The notes: generated by a model from the letters alone, not told the origin. Positions 44,519-53,706 are shown, counted from the first letter of the stretch. The stretch is 57,328 nt of DNA from Kiritimatiellia bacterium (GCA_017648065.1 JAGCJJ010000092.1:1-57328); one strand, 5' to 3'. Made by a program: numbers and translations.

Positions 44519-46858
44519 TTAGTTTTTATAATAAAGCACAATTTGCTTTCTATCCTTACGAACATCAAGCACCCAGCGACTTGCATCCATTGAAGGATCA
44601 AGCTTTATATTATCAATGCTTTTACATTCACCCTTCCATGCAAGTACAGGATATTGACCAGGCTTTGCACGCTCTGCATTTACCACCTTAATACATGCAC
44701 CTTCACCAAATGTTACGTTCTTATTAACAAGCAAAGGTTTTGGAGCAGAAGCTAAATCTAACTCAATTAAATTCTTTGCATTAACAGTCAAATTTTCAAT
44801 CAATGCATTACCACCGGCAAGCACAAGTGCATTACCAGTATTGTTATTGCAATTCTTCTCTGCTCCAATAATAATTGAAGCAACTCCTGTCAATTCACTA
44901 TATGGGCCAAGTATAAAGCGATTATCCTGTGCATGACGATTATTGCTCTGGCTATAGCCAATATAAATATTTTGATTATCCATCTTAAGAATAGTCTTTG
45001 CCTTTGATGTACCACGCATTTCAAAAACATTATCGCGAATACTTTGATTATCGCTATTATTATTCTTACCAACGATAATTGATTGCTCTTGACGCATCAT
45101 GCTTCCAGAAAGCAATCTAAATCTATTTGTAACAGCAGGACGTCCAACTCCATTACCAACAATAATCTGAGACTTTGATAGAACCCTTGCACCATCTTGA
45201 ACTACGATTGAATTTCCTTGAGCAGTTGAAGAGCCTGCATTTCCAACAATTGTGGTATCGCCTGTACTCTCCCATGCTGAGCCGGCACCACTGATAATAA
45301 GCTTATTATCTACTGCATGTGAAGTATTATGAGTGCGAGATGCATGACCGATTACTGCTCCCTTTGAGCGAAGCTTACCACCCTTGATTACACGAACAAC
45401 AACATTACTTACTGGACAATTTTCTGATTTATGAGCTGATGATGTTTGTCCTACATACATTCGTGGTGTAGAATTTAAAACTGCGCCATTAGAAACTGTA
45501 ATTGTGACATTTGTTGTAGGATTTCCCCAATCAGTATATCCGATTGTTAAATCATCTGCTGTTACATTGAGGCGGGTATCCTTGCCTGTAATAACTGCTG
45601 TTGAGCAGCTGCCTCTGAAACCAAACCATAATAGACGTGTTTCTAGCTTTGCTCCATCGCTCAAAATCAACTTAGAATGCTTAGAGCCGTCGGTTGGAAT
45701 TTGAAGCTTGTTAATGCCAATAATTTGAGAATTACCTAGCACCTCAATTGTATTGCTTCCTTTACTGAAAAGGTCACCCCAACCACCGCGAACACCAAGA
45801 AGCAAATCGTTATTATTTAAATTAATTGTTGTTGGAGAATCCTTTGTACCACCTGTCAAACGCAGAGTTACATTACTGCAACCAATCTGGCCAAGATTTC
45901 TATCTGCAACACCAACATACATTCCCTTGCAGCTTACCTCTGCGCCATTAGCAAATTCGAAAGTATATCTTTCTCCATCCCATGCATTAAATAAACGGAT
46001 GTGACCAACATTTGAAAAAATACCACCATCTAGCTTAAAGCCTTTTGAAAATAATGCAATTGGACGATTTTGAAAATCAACCATAGATGGCTCACCTGCA
46101 TCATTAACTCCAGAGACATCAAATTTATGACGAATAAAAAATATATCATTTTTATTTGTGCTGCAAACCTTTATCTGAGATCCCTTAACGATTGAGAATG
46201 AAGATGCATAGTTTGTTGAAAAGCTATTTTCATTTAGGATGCTGCCAGTAACATTTGAAAGAGTAACATCACCTTGGTTAAAAGAAAGCGACTTTAAATC
46301 AACAACACCATCAGCAATAGTTAAACTCTTAGGACCATGCTTATTGATACGGAATTGAGATCCATCAGCACCGCCTTTTAGAACAACATCACCATTGATT
46401 GTATCAATGGTTGTATCCCATCCAATACGAAGACGTTTCCCTTCCAAAGTTTGAGTATTTGAAGAGTGATTTTCAATTATGCCTTTAGAAAAAATATTTT
46501 CCAGAATGTAACCATCATCTTTATTTTCATTTACTGAGCCACCAATTGAAAGAATTGGTGCAGAAACAGTGAATGGTCCTGCATTTGTTGGGTAAAGAAA
46601 AGTACCTGCACGAAATTCAAAATCTTCGCCACCAAATCCAAAACGCTTTCCTTCTTCTGAATCAAACGAAATAGCTGATGAAAAAGCGAAAAAACTAGGA
46701 TTATTCTGTTCATGCCAATTTGTTTTGTCTGTCCATTTGGGAGATGTGCCACCACCTAACCAACGATGTATAATAACACCATCAGCATCTCCTTTTGCAA
46801 CTAAACTTGTCATCCAAGTAATGGACAAACCAAGTACACATAAAATAAAGCTTCTCAT
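44519..46858 (-). CDS. Secreted autotransporter-passenger-like beta-helix protein
   Basis: A 779-residue exported protein with signal peptide about 1-21. It starts with WLGGGTSPKWTDKTNWHEQ, like PVC autotransporter-associated strand proteins. Residues about 150-700 carry degenerate repeats of about 45-50 residues, with a Gly-rich N...I.GAGSAWESTGDTTIVGN / NSIVVQDGARVL / IIVGNG pattern, as in beta-helical passengers. The last 70 residues (PGQYPVLAWKG...) resemble the final cap of those proteins. No beta-barrel or membrane anchor is found. A strong promoter stands upstream; it heads the long gene run down to 32151. Confidence 0.75.
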   Translation of the reverse strand: MRSFILCVLGLSITWMTSLVAKGDADGVIIHRWLGGGTSPKWTDKTNWHEQNNPSFFAFSSAISFDSEEGKRFGFGGEDFEFRAGTFLYPTNAGPFTVSAPILSIGGSVNENKDDGYILENIFSKGIIENHSSNTQTLEGKRLRIGWDTTIDTINGDVVLKGGADGSQFRINKHGPKSLTIADGVVDLKSLSFNQGDVTLSNVTGSILNENSFSTNYASSFSIVKGSQIKVCSTNKNDIFFIRHKFDVSGVNDAGEPSMVDFQNRPIALFSKGFKLDGGIFSNVGHIRLFNAWDGERYTFEFANGAEVSCKGMYVGVADRNLGQIGCSNVTLRLTGGTKDSPTTINLNNNDLLLGVRGGWGDLFSKGSNTIEVLGNSQIIGINKLQIPTDGSKHSKLILSDGAKLETRLLWFGFRGSCSTAVITGKDTRLNVTADDLTIGYTDWGNPTTNVTITVSNGAVLNSTPRMYVGQTSSAHKSENCPVSNVVVRVIKGGKLRSKGAVIGHASRTHNTSHAVDNKLIISGAGSAWESTGDTTIVGNAGSSTAQGNSIVVQDGARVLSKSQIIVGNGVGRPAVTNRFRLLSGSMMRQEQSIIVGKNNNSDNQSIRDNVFEMRGTSKAKTILKMDNQNIYIGYSQSNNRHAQDNRFILGPYSELTGVASIIIGAEKNCNNNTGNALVLAGGNALIENLTVNAKNLIELDLASAPKPLLVNKNVTFGEGACIKVVNAERAKPGQYPVLAWKGECKSIDNIKLDPSMDASRWVLDVRKDRKQIVLYYKN

Positions 46859-46898
46859 TACATTACACCAAAAAATTCTATCAAATAAAATACCCCTA

Positions 46899-46941
46899 AC
46901 TTATATATATAAAGTATAGCAAAATATCACTCTATAAGCAA
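46899..46941 (-). promoter_or_regulatory. Promoter of the 779-residue secreted protein gene
   Basis: Minus strand TTGCTT (46941-46936), 17-bp spacer, TATACT (46918-46913). A near-palindrome of ACTT-TATATATAT-AAGT (46899-46915) overlaps the -10, but low complexity may explain it. AAGTTAGGG (46902-46894) follows. Confidence 0.72.
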
Positions 46942-47065
46942 CTTAAAAGCAAATAACGTTAAACGCAAATTTGACAATTTGAAGTATATGTATTAATTCA
47001 CTTTTTATTAAGGGTTGACCCACAACAACCTAATTCTACAAACACCTGGAATTGCAACGGAAATA

Positions 47066-47089
47066 TAGCATGGAATACATCACATGCTA
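47066..47089 (-). terminator. Possible terminator hairpin after the OppD-like gene
   Basis: TAGCATG (47066-47072)/CATGCTA (47083-47089), 7-bp perfect stem, 10-nt loop, 12 bp past the stop. On the minus strand only TATATTT follows, so termination is uncertain. Confidence 0.35.
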
Positions 47090-47100
47090 CAACTCAAATT

Positions 47101-48057
47101 TTAATTTAAATTAGTATTGCACTCAACAAAATGTGTTTGTGTAACCATATTAACATTAGGTATTTGACACTTAAATCCGCAATCCCTTGAACTTGAACAC
47201 CGTTCAAAAAATGCACATCCCTCCCATTCGCCTGGAGGAGGCACTCGTCCTGGAATAGTTTGAAGCTCAGCAATGGTCGTCCCTTTTATAGACGGCACAG
47301 CCTTCAGCAAGCCTTGTGTGTACGGATGAAGTGGATTTTCTAAAATTTCTGAAACTTTTCCTGATTCTACAACTCTGCCACCATACATTACTGCGGCATA
47401 TTCAGAATATTTTGCAACTAGGCCCAAATTATGAGTAATAAAAAGAATTGAAAGACCTAGTTTTACACGAAGTTCTGACAAAAGCTCTAGCAACCTTTGC
47501 TGCATAATAACATCAAGAGCAGTTGTTGGTTCATCTGCAATTAACAATCTAGGCCTAGAAAGCATTGCCATCGCGATACATACTCGTTGAGCCATTCCAC
47601 CACTCAATTCACAAGGGAATGCATTTAAAATACGTTTCTCAAGCCCAACAGACTGTAAAAGTTTTGATAGCTCATACTCACAAGATTTCTTTGGTCCTCT
47701 GTAAACTTCTAATAATTGGTTTTTTACTCTAAGCACAGGATTTAATGCAGAAATTGGATCTTGAAAGATATATGCAATACCACCCTCGCCTCGCAATTCT
47801 CTTAATTCATTAGAACCTAAATTTAATATAGATTTACCTGCAAATAGCACCTCTCCTGAAAGCTTTGCTTGATTAAAAGGAGGTAACTGAGTCAGACTCA
47901 TAGATGTAACACTTTTACCGCATCCACTCTCTCCTACTAAGCTATAAAAACTGCCCTCGGGTATATTAAAACTTACGCCACGAACAAGCTCAAGAGGCTT
48001 TTTATCTTTTATTACACTCACATGTAAATCACGAACCTCCAATATGTTACAACTCAT
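47101..48057 (-). CDS. Peptide/oligosaccharide ABC transporter ATPase (DppD/OppD-like)
   Basis: About 318 residues. Walker A GESGCGKSVT, Q-loop YIFQDPISALNPVLR, signature LSGGMAQRV, Walker B RLLIADEPTTALD, FITHNLGLV and a C-terminal oligo_HPY tail with GCAFFERCSSSRDCGFKC, whose cysteines could bind a cluster or metal. The ATG at 48057 overlaps the gluQ stop in an ATGA, so translation is coupled; a TTG two codons earlier is possible. It pairs logically with the OppF-like gene at 18014. No permease is adjacent. Confidence 0.88.
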   Translation of the reverse strand: MSCNILEVRDLHVSVIKDKKPLELVRGVSFNIPEGSFYSLVGESGCGKSVTSMSLTQLPPFNQAKLSGEVLFAGKSILNLGSNELRELRGEGGIAYIFQDPISALNPVLRVKNQLLEVYRGPKKSCEYELSKLLQSVGLEKRILNAFPCELSGGMAQRVCIAMAMLSRPRLLIADEPTTALDVIMQQRLLELLSELRVKLGLSILFITHNLGLVAKYSEYAAVMYGGRVVESGKVSEILENPLHPYTQGLLKAVPSIKGTTIAELQTIPGRVPPPGEWEGCAFFERCSSSRDCGFKCQIPNVNMVTQTHFVECNTNLN

Positions 48058-49052
48058 AAACAAAAGTACTCCTTTACTCTTTGAGTTAATATTGCAGGTT
48101 CTTTATAAAAGCTATTCCAATTAAAACGAGAAAGCAAATCACCAGGATCAAGCTCTTCTCCAAATTCAGCCCAGCCACACCACCATGCAAGAATGCCTAC
48201 TACTTGCTTTGGAGTAAAACCTTTCTCACGTAACATAGCAATTCGTGTATCGCCATGACGCTTAGCTAAACGCCGTCCATCTTCAGCAACAACAAGTGGC
48301 ACATGAATATATTGTGGAGAATAAAAATTTAATGCTCTTTGAAGGATAATGTGAGAATGAGTTGCTTCTAGCAAATCATCACCTCTTAAAACCTCGGTTA
48401 CCCCCATCAGATAATCATCTATTACATGAGCAAACGTATAACCAGCTCCATTTTGCTCACGAGCCAGGGCAAAATCTCCAATATCTAGCTGATAATCAGC
48501 AATGCTTTCTCCACAAAGCAAATCATTGAAGCTTGTTGTTCCTTGCTTTTCAAGCTTAAATCGCCATACAGGAAGCCTACCCTCACCTAATATATTTGTG
48601 GCAGAGTCCCAATCTGCAAAACGCCCTCTACATGTCCCATTATAAATTAAGCGTTGATCTTCACGATGCGGAGCACTTTGTACATTTTCTATTTCATTAC
48701 GAGAACAAATACAAGGGTAAACTAAATTTTGCTCAATAAGTTGCTGAAGATATTCTCGATATATTTCTTTACGATTCGATTGGATATACTCTTTTTCATC
48801 AGTATCAGGTCCTGCATCCCAATCTAGGCCAAGCCAATGCAAATCATCAAGTGCCGCCTTTGTCGCCCATGGCTTTACCTTTGGATGATCAAGATCCTCC
48901 ATACGAACAATCAATCGGCCATTACGAGAACGAATACTAAGCCATGCTAACAGAAAGCTTCGAGCATTCCCTAAATGTAATGCACCTGTAGGGCTAGGAG
49001 CTAAACGGCCCACTATAGGTGTTATATTTTTTGATGATTCGACAGCATTCAT
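48054..49052 (-). CDS. gluQ: Glutamyl-Q tRNA(Asp) synthetase
   Basis: A 332-residue truncated glutamyl-tRNA synthetase paralogue that loads Glu on queuosine of tRNA(Asp). GRLAPSPTGALHLGNARSFL is the HIGH-type motif; the zinc region has YPCICSR and YNGTCRG; the KMSKS loop is LAKRHGDTRI. It lacks the C-terminal anticodon-binding domain of GltX, as expected for GluQ. The class-specific IDDYLMGVTEVLRGDDLLEATHSHI is intact. ATG 49052 is used rather than a TTG at 49061. It overlaps the OppD-like gene by 4 bp; no functional link is evident. Confidence 0.9.
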   Translation of the reverse strand: MNAVESSKNITPIVGRLAPSPTGALHLGNARSFLLAWLSIRSRNGRLIVRMEDLDHPKVKPWATKAALDDLHWLGLDWDAGPDTDEKEYIQSNRKEIYREYLQQLIEQNLVYPCICSRNEIENVQSAPHREDQRLIYNGTCRGRFADWDSATNILGEGRLPVWRFKLEKQGTTSFNDLLCGESIADYQLDIGDFALAREQNGAGYTFAHVIDDYLMGVTEVLRGDDLLEATHSHIILQRALNFYSPQYIHVPLVVAEDGRRLAKRHGDTRIAMLREKGFTPKQVVGILAWWCGWAEFGEELDPGDLLSRFNWNSFYKEPAILTQRVKEYFCL

Positions 49053-49095
49053 TGTGTGCAAAAATACAGCAGTATAACTACAAATTACTCAAATC

Positions 49096-50496
49096 TTACT
49101 CTTGATAGAAAACATAAGCACCAGTTGGAATATTCTTTTCATCCATATCTGCACCTGAAGTAAGAGTACCTTTTTTTGAATTAAAATAATATGTGTCAGG
49201 CATATTCCACTTTAATCCACATATATTAAAGACTGGTTTTTTTGAAGAAATTGGTCCACCAACTTTGTAACCTACTAATACAAATGAACCTTCTGGTAAT
49301 GCTTCAAGCTTCTTAATTGTTTGCTGACTACCTCTTAAATAATAGCCTTTTTTATTAGATGGGAAATAAAATGTTGTACCAGCAAGTATTTCATCTCCTG
49401 TTATATCGTGAACACTTCCATCCTTACCTATCTCCATTAAAGTAACATCAGGATTTTCGCTTCCCTCTCCACCACCAATTTCTACACGTGTTCCTTCTGG
49501 CATTGACTTCCATTTTTTTACCTCTTTTCCCGTTTTTGTAGAGCCATCTGGGAAATGATAAATTGTATCTGCTGAATTATACAAATCTCGTGCAATATCC
49601 CATGCAGAACGACCTGGGCCAATAATATTGCTTGGAAGTTTGAATACAAATGGTTGAGTTGTTGTAGTAAGCACTACAGGTGTCTGTGACTTTGTTTGTG
49701 TAACTTGATTTGTAACTACATACGATCCAGAAGGTTGTACAACAGTTTTATCAACAACAGGTATCGTTTCCTTTTGTGTTTTAGGAGTACTAGCTTTCTT
49801 TGGGCGAGAATACAAAATTTTTGACAGCTCTGTATCTGCATCCACTAAGCGTCCTGCACGCACATCAGGGTCAAACAAAGGCTTTGATTTAAGACCTAAC
49901 TTTAATCTATTTTCTGGCTTTGCCAGGAGCATACCACAACGCTTTCTTCCACGATGTTTACGCTTTTGCCAACGATTAGGATTTCCATATGCAACCATTG
50001 AATGCGTAAGCACCCTGTCATCACTAATTGCATAGGTAGTTTTTAATTCTGAAATCAAGCGTCTCAAAGATTCGTATTGTGCCTTGGTAATTTCTTTATC
50101 ATGGTAGCCGGCTATCTCAATTCCAATAGACATCGAGTCTAAACCTGTTTGGCCGTTCCACATGCTGACGCCTGCATGGTAAGCTATACGATTTTTATCA
50201 ATAATCGTATATATTTTACCATCCTTGTCTACCATATAATGACATTCGCCATTTTTACTAAGTTTTTCCAATGCTCCTCTTGCAGATCCCTCAGTAGTAT
50301 GCAAAATAATAAATTTTGTTACACGACGATATTTTCTTGTAACATTTTTGGGGCTGCGATAACTCTTTATCACAAATACTGGTTTATTATTTGTGGGAGC
50401 AGCTACTAGTTCTTGCGGCAAAAAAAACAGATGGGCAGAAATAGCAAAAAGAATAATGCTCCAATAGCATCTAAAAAATTGCTTTAATCTACCCAT
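49096..50496 (-). CDS. Exported N-acetylmuramoyl-L-alanine amidase (Amidase_2 / T7-lysozyme type)
   Basis: A 466-residue protein with a signal/anchor helix (about 12-32). Residues about 55-195 are an Amidase_2/PGRP fold: ILHTTEG (His66), AYHAG (Tyr106, His107), SIGIEIAG (Glu127), LTHSMVAYG (His165) and KRC (Lys185, Cys187). The Lys-x-Cys spacing matches T7 lysozyme and PGRPs, where Cys is a zinc ligand, in place of AmpD's Asp; an Arg/Lys-rich insertion lies between His165 and Lys185. The rest (220-466) is unassigned, with beta-rich segments about 70 residues apart. It probably cleaves the MurNAc-L-Ala bond in the periplasm. Confidence 0.85.
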   Translation of the reverse strand: MGRLKQFFRCYWSIILFAISAHLFFLPQELVAAPTNNKPVFVIKSYRSPKNVTRKYRRVTKFIILHTTEGSARGALEKLSKNGECHYMVDKDGKIYTIIDKNRIAYHAGVSMWNGQTGLDSMSIGIEIAGYHDKEITKAQYESLRRLISELKTTYAISDDRVLTHSMVAYGNPNRWQKRKHRGRKRCGMLLAKPENRLKLGLKSKPLFDPDVRAGRLVDADTELSKILYSRPKKASTPKTQKETIPVVDKTVVQPSGSYVVTNQVTQTKSQTPVVLTTTTQPFVFKLPSNIIGPGRSAWDIARDLYNSADTIYHFPDGSTKTGKEVKKWKSMPEGTRVEIGGGEGSENPDVTLMEIGKDGSVHDITGDEILAGTTFYFPSNKKGYYLRGSQQTIKKLEALPEGSFVLVGYKVGGPISSKKPVFNICGLKWNMPDTYYFNSKKGTLTSGADMDEKNIPTGAYVFYQE

Positions 50497-50513
50497 CTCT
50501 ATGCTTTCACATA

Positions 50514-50542
50514 CACTCTGCCACGCATAATGTGGCAGAGTG
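50514..50542 (-). terminator. Perfect 11-bp hairpin between gpmI and the amidase gene
   Basis: CACTCTGCCAC (50514-50524) pairs perfectly with GTGGCAGAGTG (50532-50542), loop 7 nt. There is no U tract on the minus strand after it, so it may be a processing or stability element rather than an intrinsic terminator. Confidence 0.5.
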
Positions 50543-50551
50543 AGTAATTAA

Positions 50552-52102
50552 TTAAGCCAATAGGCTCTTTGATGTCATATCTGCAGGTATTTCAATACCC
50601 ATTAGGTCAAGTACTGTAGGTGCAATATCTGACAAAATACCTTCCTTGCGTAGCTTTACACCTTCTGCATCATTTGCTACATAAATGCAGTCAACAAGAT
50701 TTAGAGTGTGGCTTGTCTTTGTCATGCCTGTCTCATAATCTACCATCTGATCAGCATTACCATGATCAGCTGTGATTAGAATCTTAGCATCAAGCTCTAG
50801 CAAGCGCTTTACTACCTTACCAACACACTCATCAACAATTTCTACTGCCTGACGAGCAGCATCAAAATCACCTGTATGACCAACCATATCGCAGTTTGCA
50901 AAGTTAACAGCAATAAAACCATACTCGTTATTTTCCAAACGCTTTAGTAGGTCCTCTGTTACTGTATAAGCATCCATCTCTGGGTGGCTAGCAAAAGTAG
51001 CTGGGTCAAAGCGGCTAGGAATATTTACCTGATCTTCGCCATCATATGGCTTTGTTGACTTACCATTGAAGAAGCTTGTAACATGGCGGAACTTCTGAGT
51101 TTCAGCAATACGTAGCTGACGTACACCAGCCTTGCTAATTACCTCACCTAGAAGGTTATCCATGCCACCACCTGCGCCCATAGCGCCAAGTAGGTAATCT
51201 TCAAACTCATCCCAGTAACGTGTAAAGCCTAGATATGCAATACGTGGGCGAACACTGCGTGTTCCCTCATAATCATCACAAACAAATGCCTGTGTTAGCT
51301 GAATTGCACGATCCTGACGATAGTTTGTATGCATTACAACATCGCCATCCTTGATACCTGCATAATCACCGATTACATATGGAACAATGTACTCATCTGT
51401 CATCTCAACGCCATCTGGTGTCTTGTCATTATCATAAGACTCCTTAACTGCGCTAACTGCATCTGCAGCCTTACGGCCAACTGCTGCAACCAATGTCTCA
51501 TAAGCCTGGCTTGTTAGCTCATAATTGCGAGAGCGGTCCATTGCATAATAGCGGCCCATTACTGTACCAATCTTACAATTACCGATTGCTTCCATTTCCT
51601 TCTGTAAGCGGCCGATATACTCTAGAGTACTGCGTGGTGGTGTGTCACGACCATCTAGGAATGGGTGAACAATAATCTGACCCTCAGCCCATGTCTGGCG
51701 TGCACGACGCATTAGCTTAAATAGATGCTCCTGATGAGCATGTACACCTTCGTCCTGCAATAGGCCTAGGAAATGTAGGCTGCCTTTGCCATCCATCCAA
51801 GCCTTCATAAAGCCCTGCCACTTCTCTGTTTCAAACAAAGAACCACTGCTCAAGCCATCATCAATACGCTTTAGCTCTTGAACAACTATACGGCCAGCAC
51901 CCATATTTAGATGACCAACCTCGCTTGAACCCTGATAACCATTTGGCAAGCCTACTGCTTCACCGCAAGCATCAAGAAATGCCCAAGGAAATTTTGCCTT
52001 ATATGAATCAATATTTGGTGTATTAGCGGCTGCTACAGCGTTACCTTCTGTCTTATCATTAACGCCCCAACCATCACGAATAATCAATGCTACTGGTCTC
52101 AT
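50552..52102 (-). CDS. gpmI: 2,3-bisphosphoglycerate-independent phosphoglycerate mutase
   Basis: Interconverts 3- and 2-phosphoglycerate with two Mn ions. The 516-residue length is that of GpmI. Visible: LIIRDGWGVND at the N-terminus, GSSEVGHLNMGAGR with the phosphorylated Ser, VHPFLDGRDTPPRS, MGRYYAMDR, NFANCDMVGHTGDF, LITADHGNADQM and KTSHTLNLV. It has an AGGAG ribosome site and a strong promoter just upstream, which fits a highly expressed glycolytic gene, as does the CTA-rich Leu codon use. Confidence 0.96.
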   Translation of the reverse strand: MRPVALIIRDGWGVNDKTEGNAVAAANTPNIDSYKAKFPWAFLDACGEAVGLPNGYQGSSEVGHLNMGAGRIVVQELKRIDDGLSSGSLFETEKWQGFMKAWMDGKGSLHFLGLLQDEGVHAHQEHLFKLMRRARQTWAEGQIIVHPFLDGRDTPPRSTLEYIGRLQKEMEAIGNCKIGTVMGRYYAMDRSRNYELTSQAYETLVAAVGRKAADAVSAVKESYDNDKTPDGVEMTDEYIVPYVIGDYAGIKDGDVVMHTNYRQDRAIQLTQAFVCDDYEGTRSVRPRIAYLGFTRYWDEFEDYLLGAMGAGGGMDNLLGEVISKAGVRQLRIAETQKFRHVTSFFNGKSTKPYDGEDQVNIPSRFDPATFASHPEMDAYTVTEDLLKRLENNEYGFIAVNFANCDMVGHTGDFDAARQAVEIVDECVGKVVKRLLELDAKILITADHGNADQMVDYETGMTKTSHTLNLVDCIYVANDAEGVKLRKEGILSDIAPTVLDLMGIEIPADMTSKSLLA

Positions 52103-52144
52103 TAAAACTCCTTCAGTATAAATTTAATGTAAAAATTGTGGTTA

Positions 52145-52173
52145 ATTCTAACAAAAATATGATTTTTTTTCAA
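52145..52173 (-). promoter_or_regulatory. Promoter of gpmI
   Basis: Minus strand TTGAAA (52173-52168), 17-bp spacer, TAGAAT (52150-52145), about 43 bp before the ATG. Confidence 0.72.
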
Positions 52174-52210
52174 TTTGAAAAGGTCTTAGAAAATGAAATT
52201 ATAAATGTCA

Positions 52211-53533
52211 TTAAAATTCAAATTTCAACACCTTAACACCATAAGTGTCAACATCACTCCAATCTACGCCCTCAAGATATGGACCACTCCACATTTCAAA
52301 GGATAGTTCCTTACCTGTTCGCAAATCTGTTATGCGCTTTGGCACATAACCAGCTGTCTCAAACAAAGCAAATCCTTTAAGTGGTGTCTGTGTCACTAGC
52401 ACATAAAATGTGTTTGGATCATCGTATGGTGTTGTGATTGAGCAAAAACCAATACTATTATGGTGATCAAAGTAGCCTGGTGTCATAATTGTAGCCTCAG
52501 CACCCTTTGTATTGTAAATAGCTTCGCTACCCCACTCCAAGAAATCTTTGATGCGCTTCAAGGATGGCTTTAGCTCTTCTGGAACAGTTCCATCAATTAA
52601 AGGGCCAATACCAGGGGCAAAATTCCACATGCCACGCTGACCCATTGCACAGCAAAATTCACGCAATAAGAAAAATTCATCATTTTTATATTCTGGCTTA
52701 ATCTTATCAGGGCCATTCCACCACCAATAGTTTGGTGTAGGAATATCCTCATTAAAGTCACGACGTGGTGGAGTTGCTCCCCAACGACCATTTCTACGAT
52801 AGCCACTCCATCTATTGTATGGAGGAGAGCAAGGGTCTTCATGCTCCTCAGATGTTCCATAATCTGTATCTGGAACATCTAGCTCTGCAGCAGCATTATT
52901 TGTAATGATAAAATCATCACCCCACAATGAGCGAATATATCCTGGGATACGTTCCATACCAAACTCTGGACGTCCATCAAGCCATAAACCAGCAAGTGCT
53001 TTGCCATAGCGATCATAAATTTCCTTAATCAGTTCACACAACAGAGTGTAGTATGCAGGATATCCGCCCTTACCAACCTCTGGATCAATACATGGAGCAT
53101 ATGGCTCTTGATCCCAACCACCAAAGCCCATTGGGAGATATAGGAATGGCTTAATTCCACGCTCGTTACATGCTTTGATAAATTCACCAACATAATCACC
53201 CTTTGTCTTGTAATAGAAAGTAGCATTATTTGTTGGGAATAAAACTGTCAAAGCATCACCTGTGTGAATTGCTGTCAAAATAGCATATTTCGCACCTACA
53301 TCCTTTGCTGCCTGGGCAAGATTAACACCTACTGCCTCTGGGCCTGGAGTTGCTGCTTCAAACTCCTCAGGCGTTGAATACATCATTTTGCCATTATAAA
53401 TATCATCTTCAACAACTACAGAGCAGCCACCACCTGTAAATAAACCATAGTGGTAAAACATACCGAAACGTGCTGGAGCAAACCATTTCATTGCACGCTC
53501 TAAACGAGCCTTATGAGTATCTGATAATTGCAT
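52211..53533 (-). CDS. GH29-like alpha-L-fucosidase
   Basis: A 440-residue protein related to GH29 alpha-L-fucosidases. FAPARFGMFYHYGLF near the N-terminus matches the GH29 WF...kFGiFiHWGl stretch, AKYAILTAIHTGD matches AKYavLTaKHHDG, and LAGLWLDG holds the probable nucleophile Asp186. No signal peptide, so intracellular use on imported glycans is suggested. It is divergent from characterised members (Tyr in FYHYG for Trp, AIHTG for KHHDG), so fucose may not be the true substrate. It has its own weak promoter and AAGGAA ribosome site. Confidence 0.72.
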   Translation of the reverse strand: MQLSDTHKARLERAMKWFAPARFGMFYHYGLFTGGGCSVVVEDDIYNGKMMYSTPEEFEAATPGPEAVGVNLAQAAKDVGAKYAILTAIHTGDALTVLFPTNNATFYYKTKGDYVGEFIKACNERGIKPFLYLPMGFGGWDQEPYAPCIDPEVGKGGYPAYYTLLCELIKEIYDRYGKALAGLWLDGRPEFGMERIPGYIRSLWGDDFIITNNAAAELDVPDTDYGTSEEHEDPCSPPYNRWSGYRRNGRWGATPPRRDFNEDIPTPNYWWWNGPDKIKPEYKNDEFFLLREFCCAMGQRGMWNFAPGIGPLIDGTVPEELKPSLKRIKDFLEWGSEAIYNTKGAEATIMTPGYFDHHNSIGFCSITTPYDDPNTFYVLVTQTPLKGFALFETAGYVPKRITDLRTGKELSFEMWSGPYLEGVDWSDVDTYGVKVLKFEF

Positions 53534-53604
53534 ATTTCTCTTCCTTGAACAAAATAAATATTAAAACTCAAAAGAACCAAAATTGACTCTTTATTTATAT
53601 GGTA

Positions 53605-53632
53605 ATATTAACAAATATCCGTCATAAAACAA
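53605..53632 (-). promoter_or_regulatory. Possible promoter of the GH29-like gene
   Basis: Minus strand TTGTTT (53632-53627), 16-bp spacer, TAATAT (53610-53605), about 70 bp upstream of the ATG. The rest of this 173-bp spacer is AT-rich without visible structure. Confidence 0.45.
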
Positions 53633-53706
53633 AAGAGAAAAAGAATAAAAAATATATCTAAAAAACAATTTTCATTAAAATACTACAAAAAACAGCAATA
53701 ATATTA

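Noticed and set aside
46899-46915. Palindrome at the promoter of the 779-residue secreted protein as an operator
   Set aside because: It is a run of alternating TA, so symmetry is expected from low complexity.
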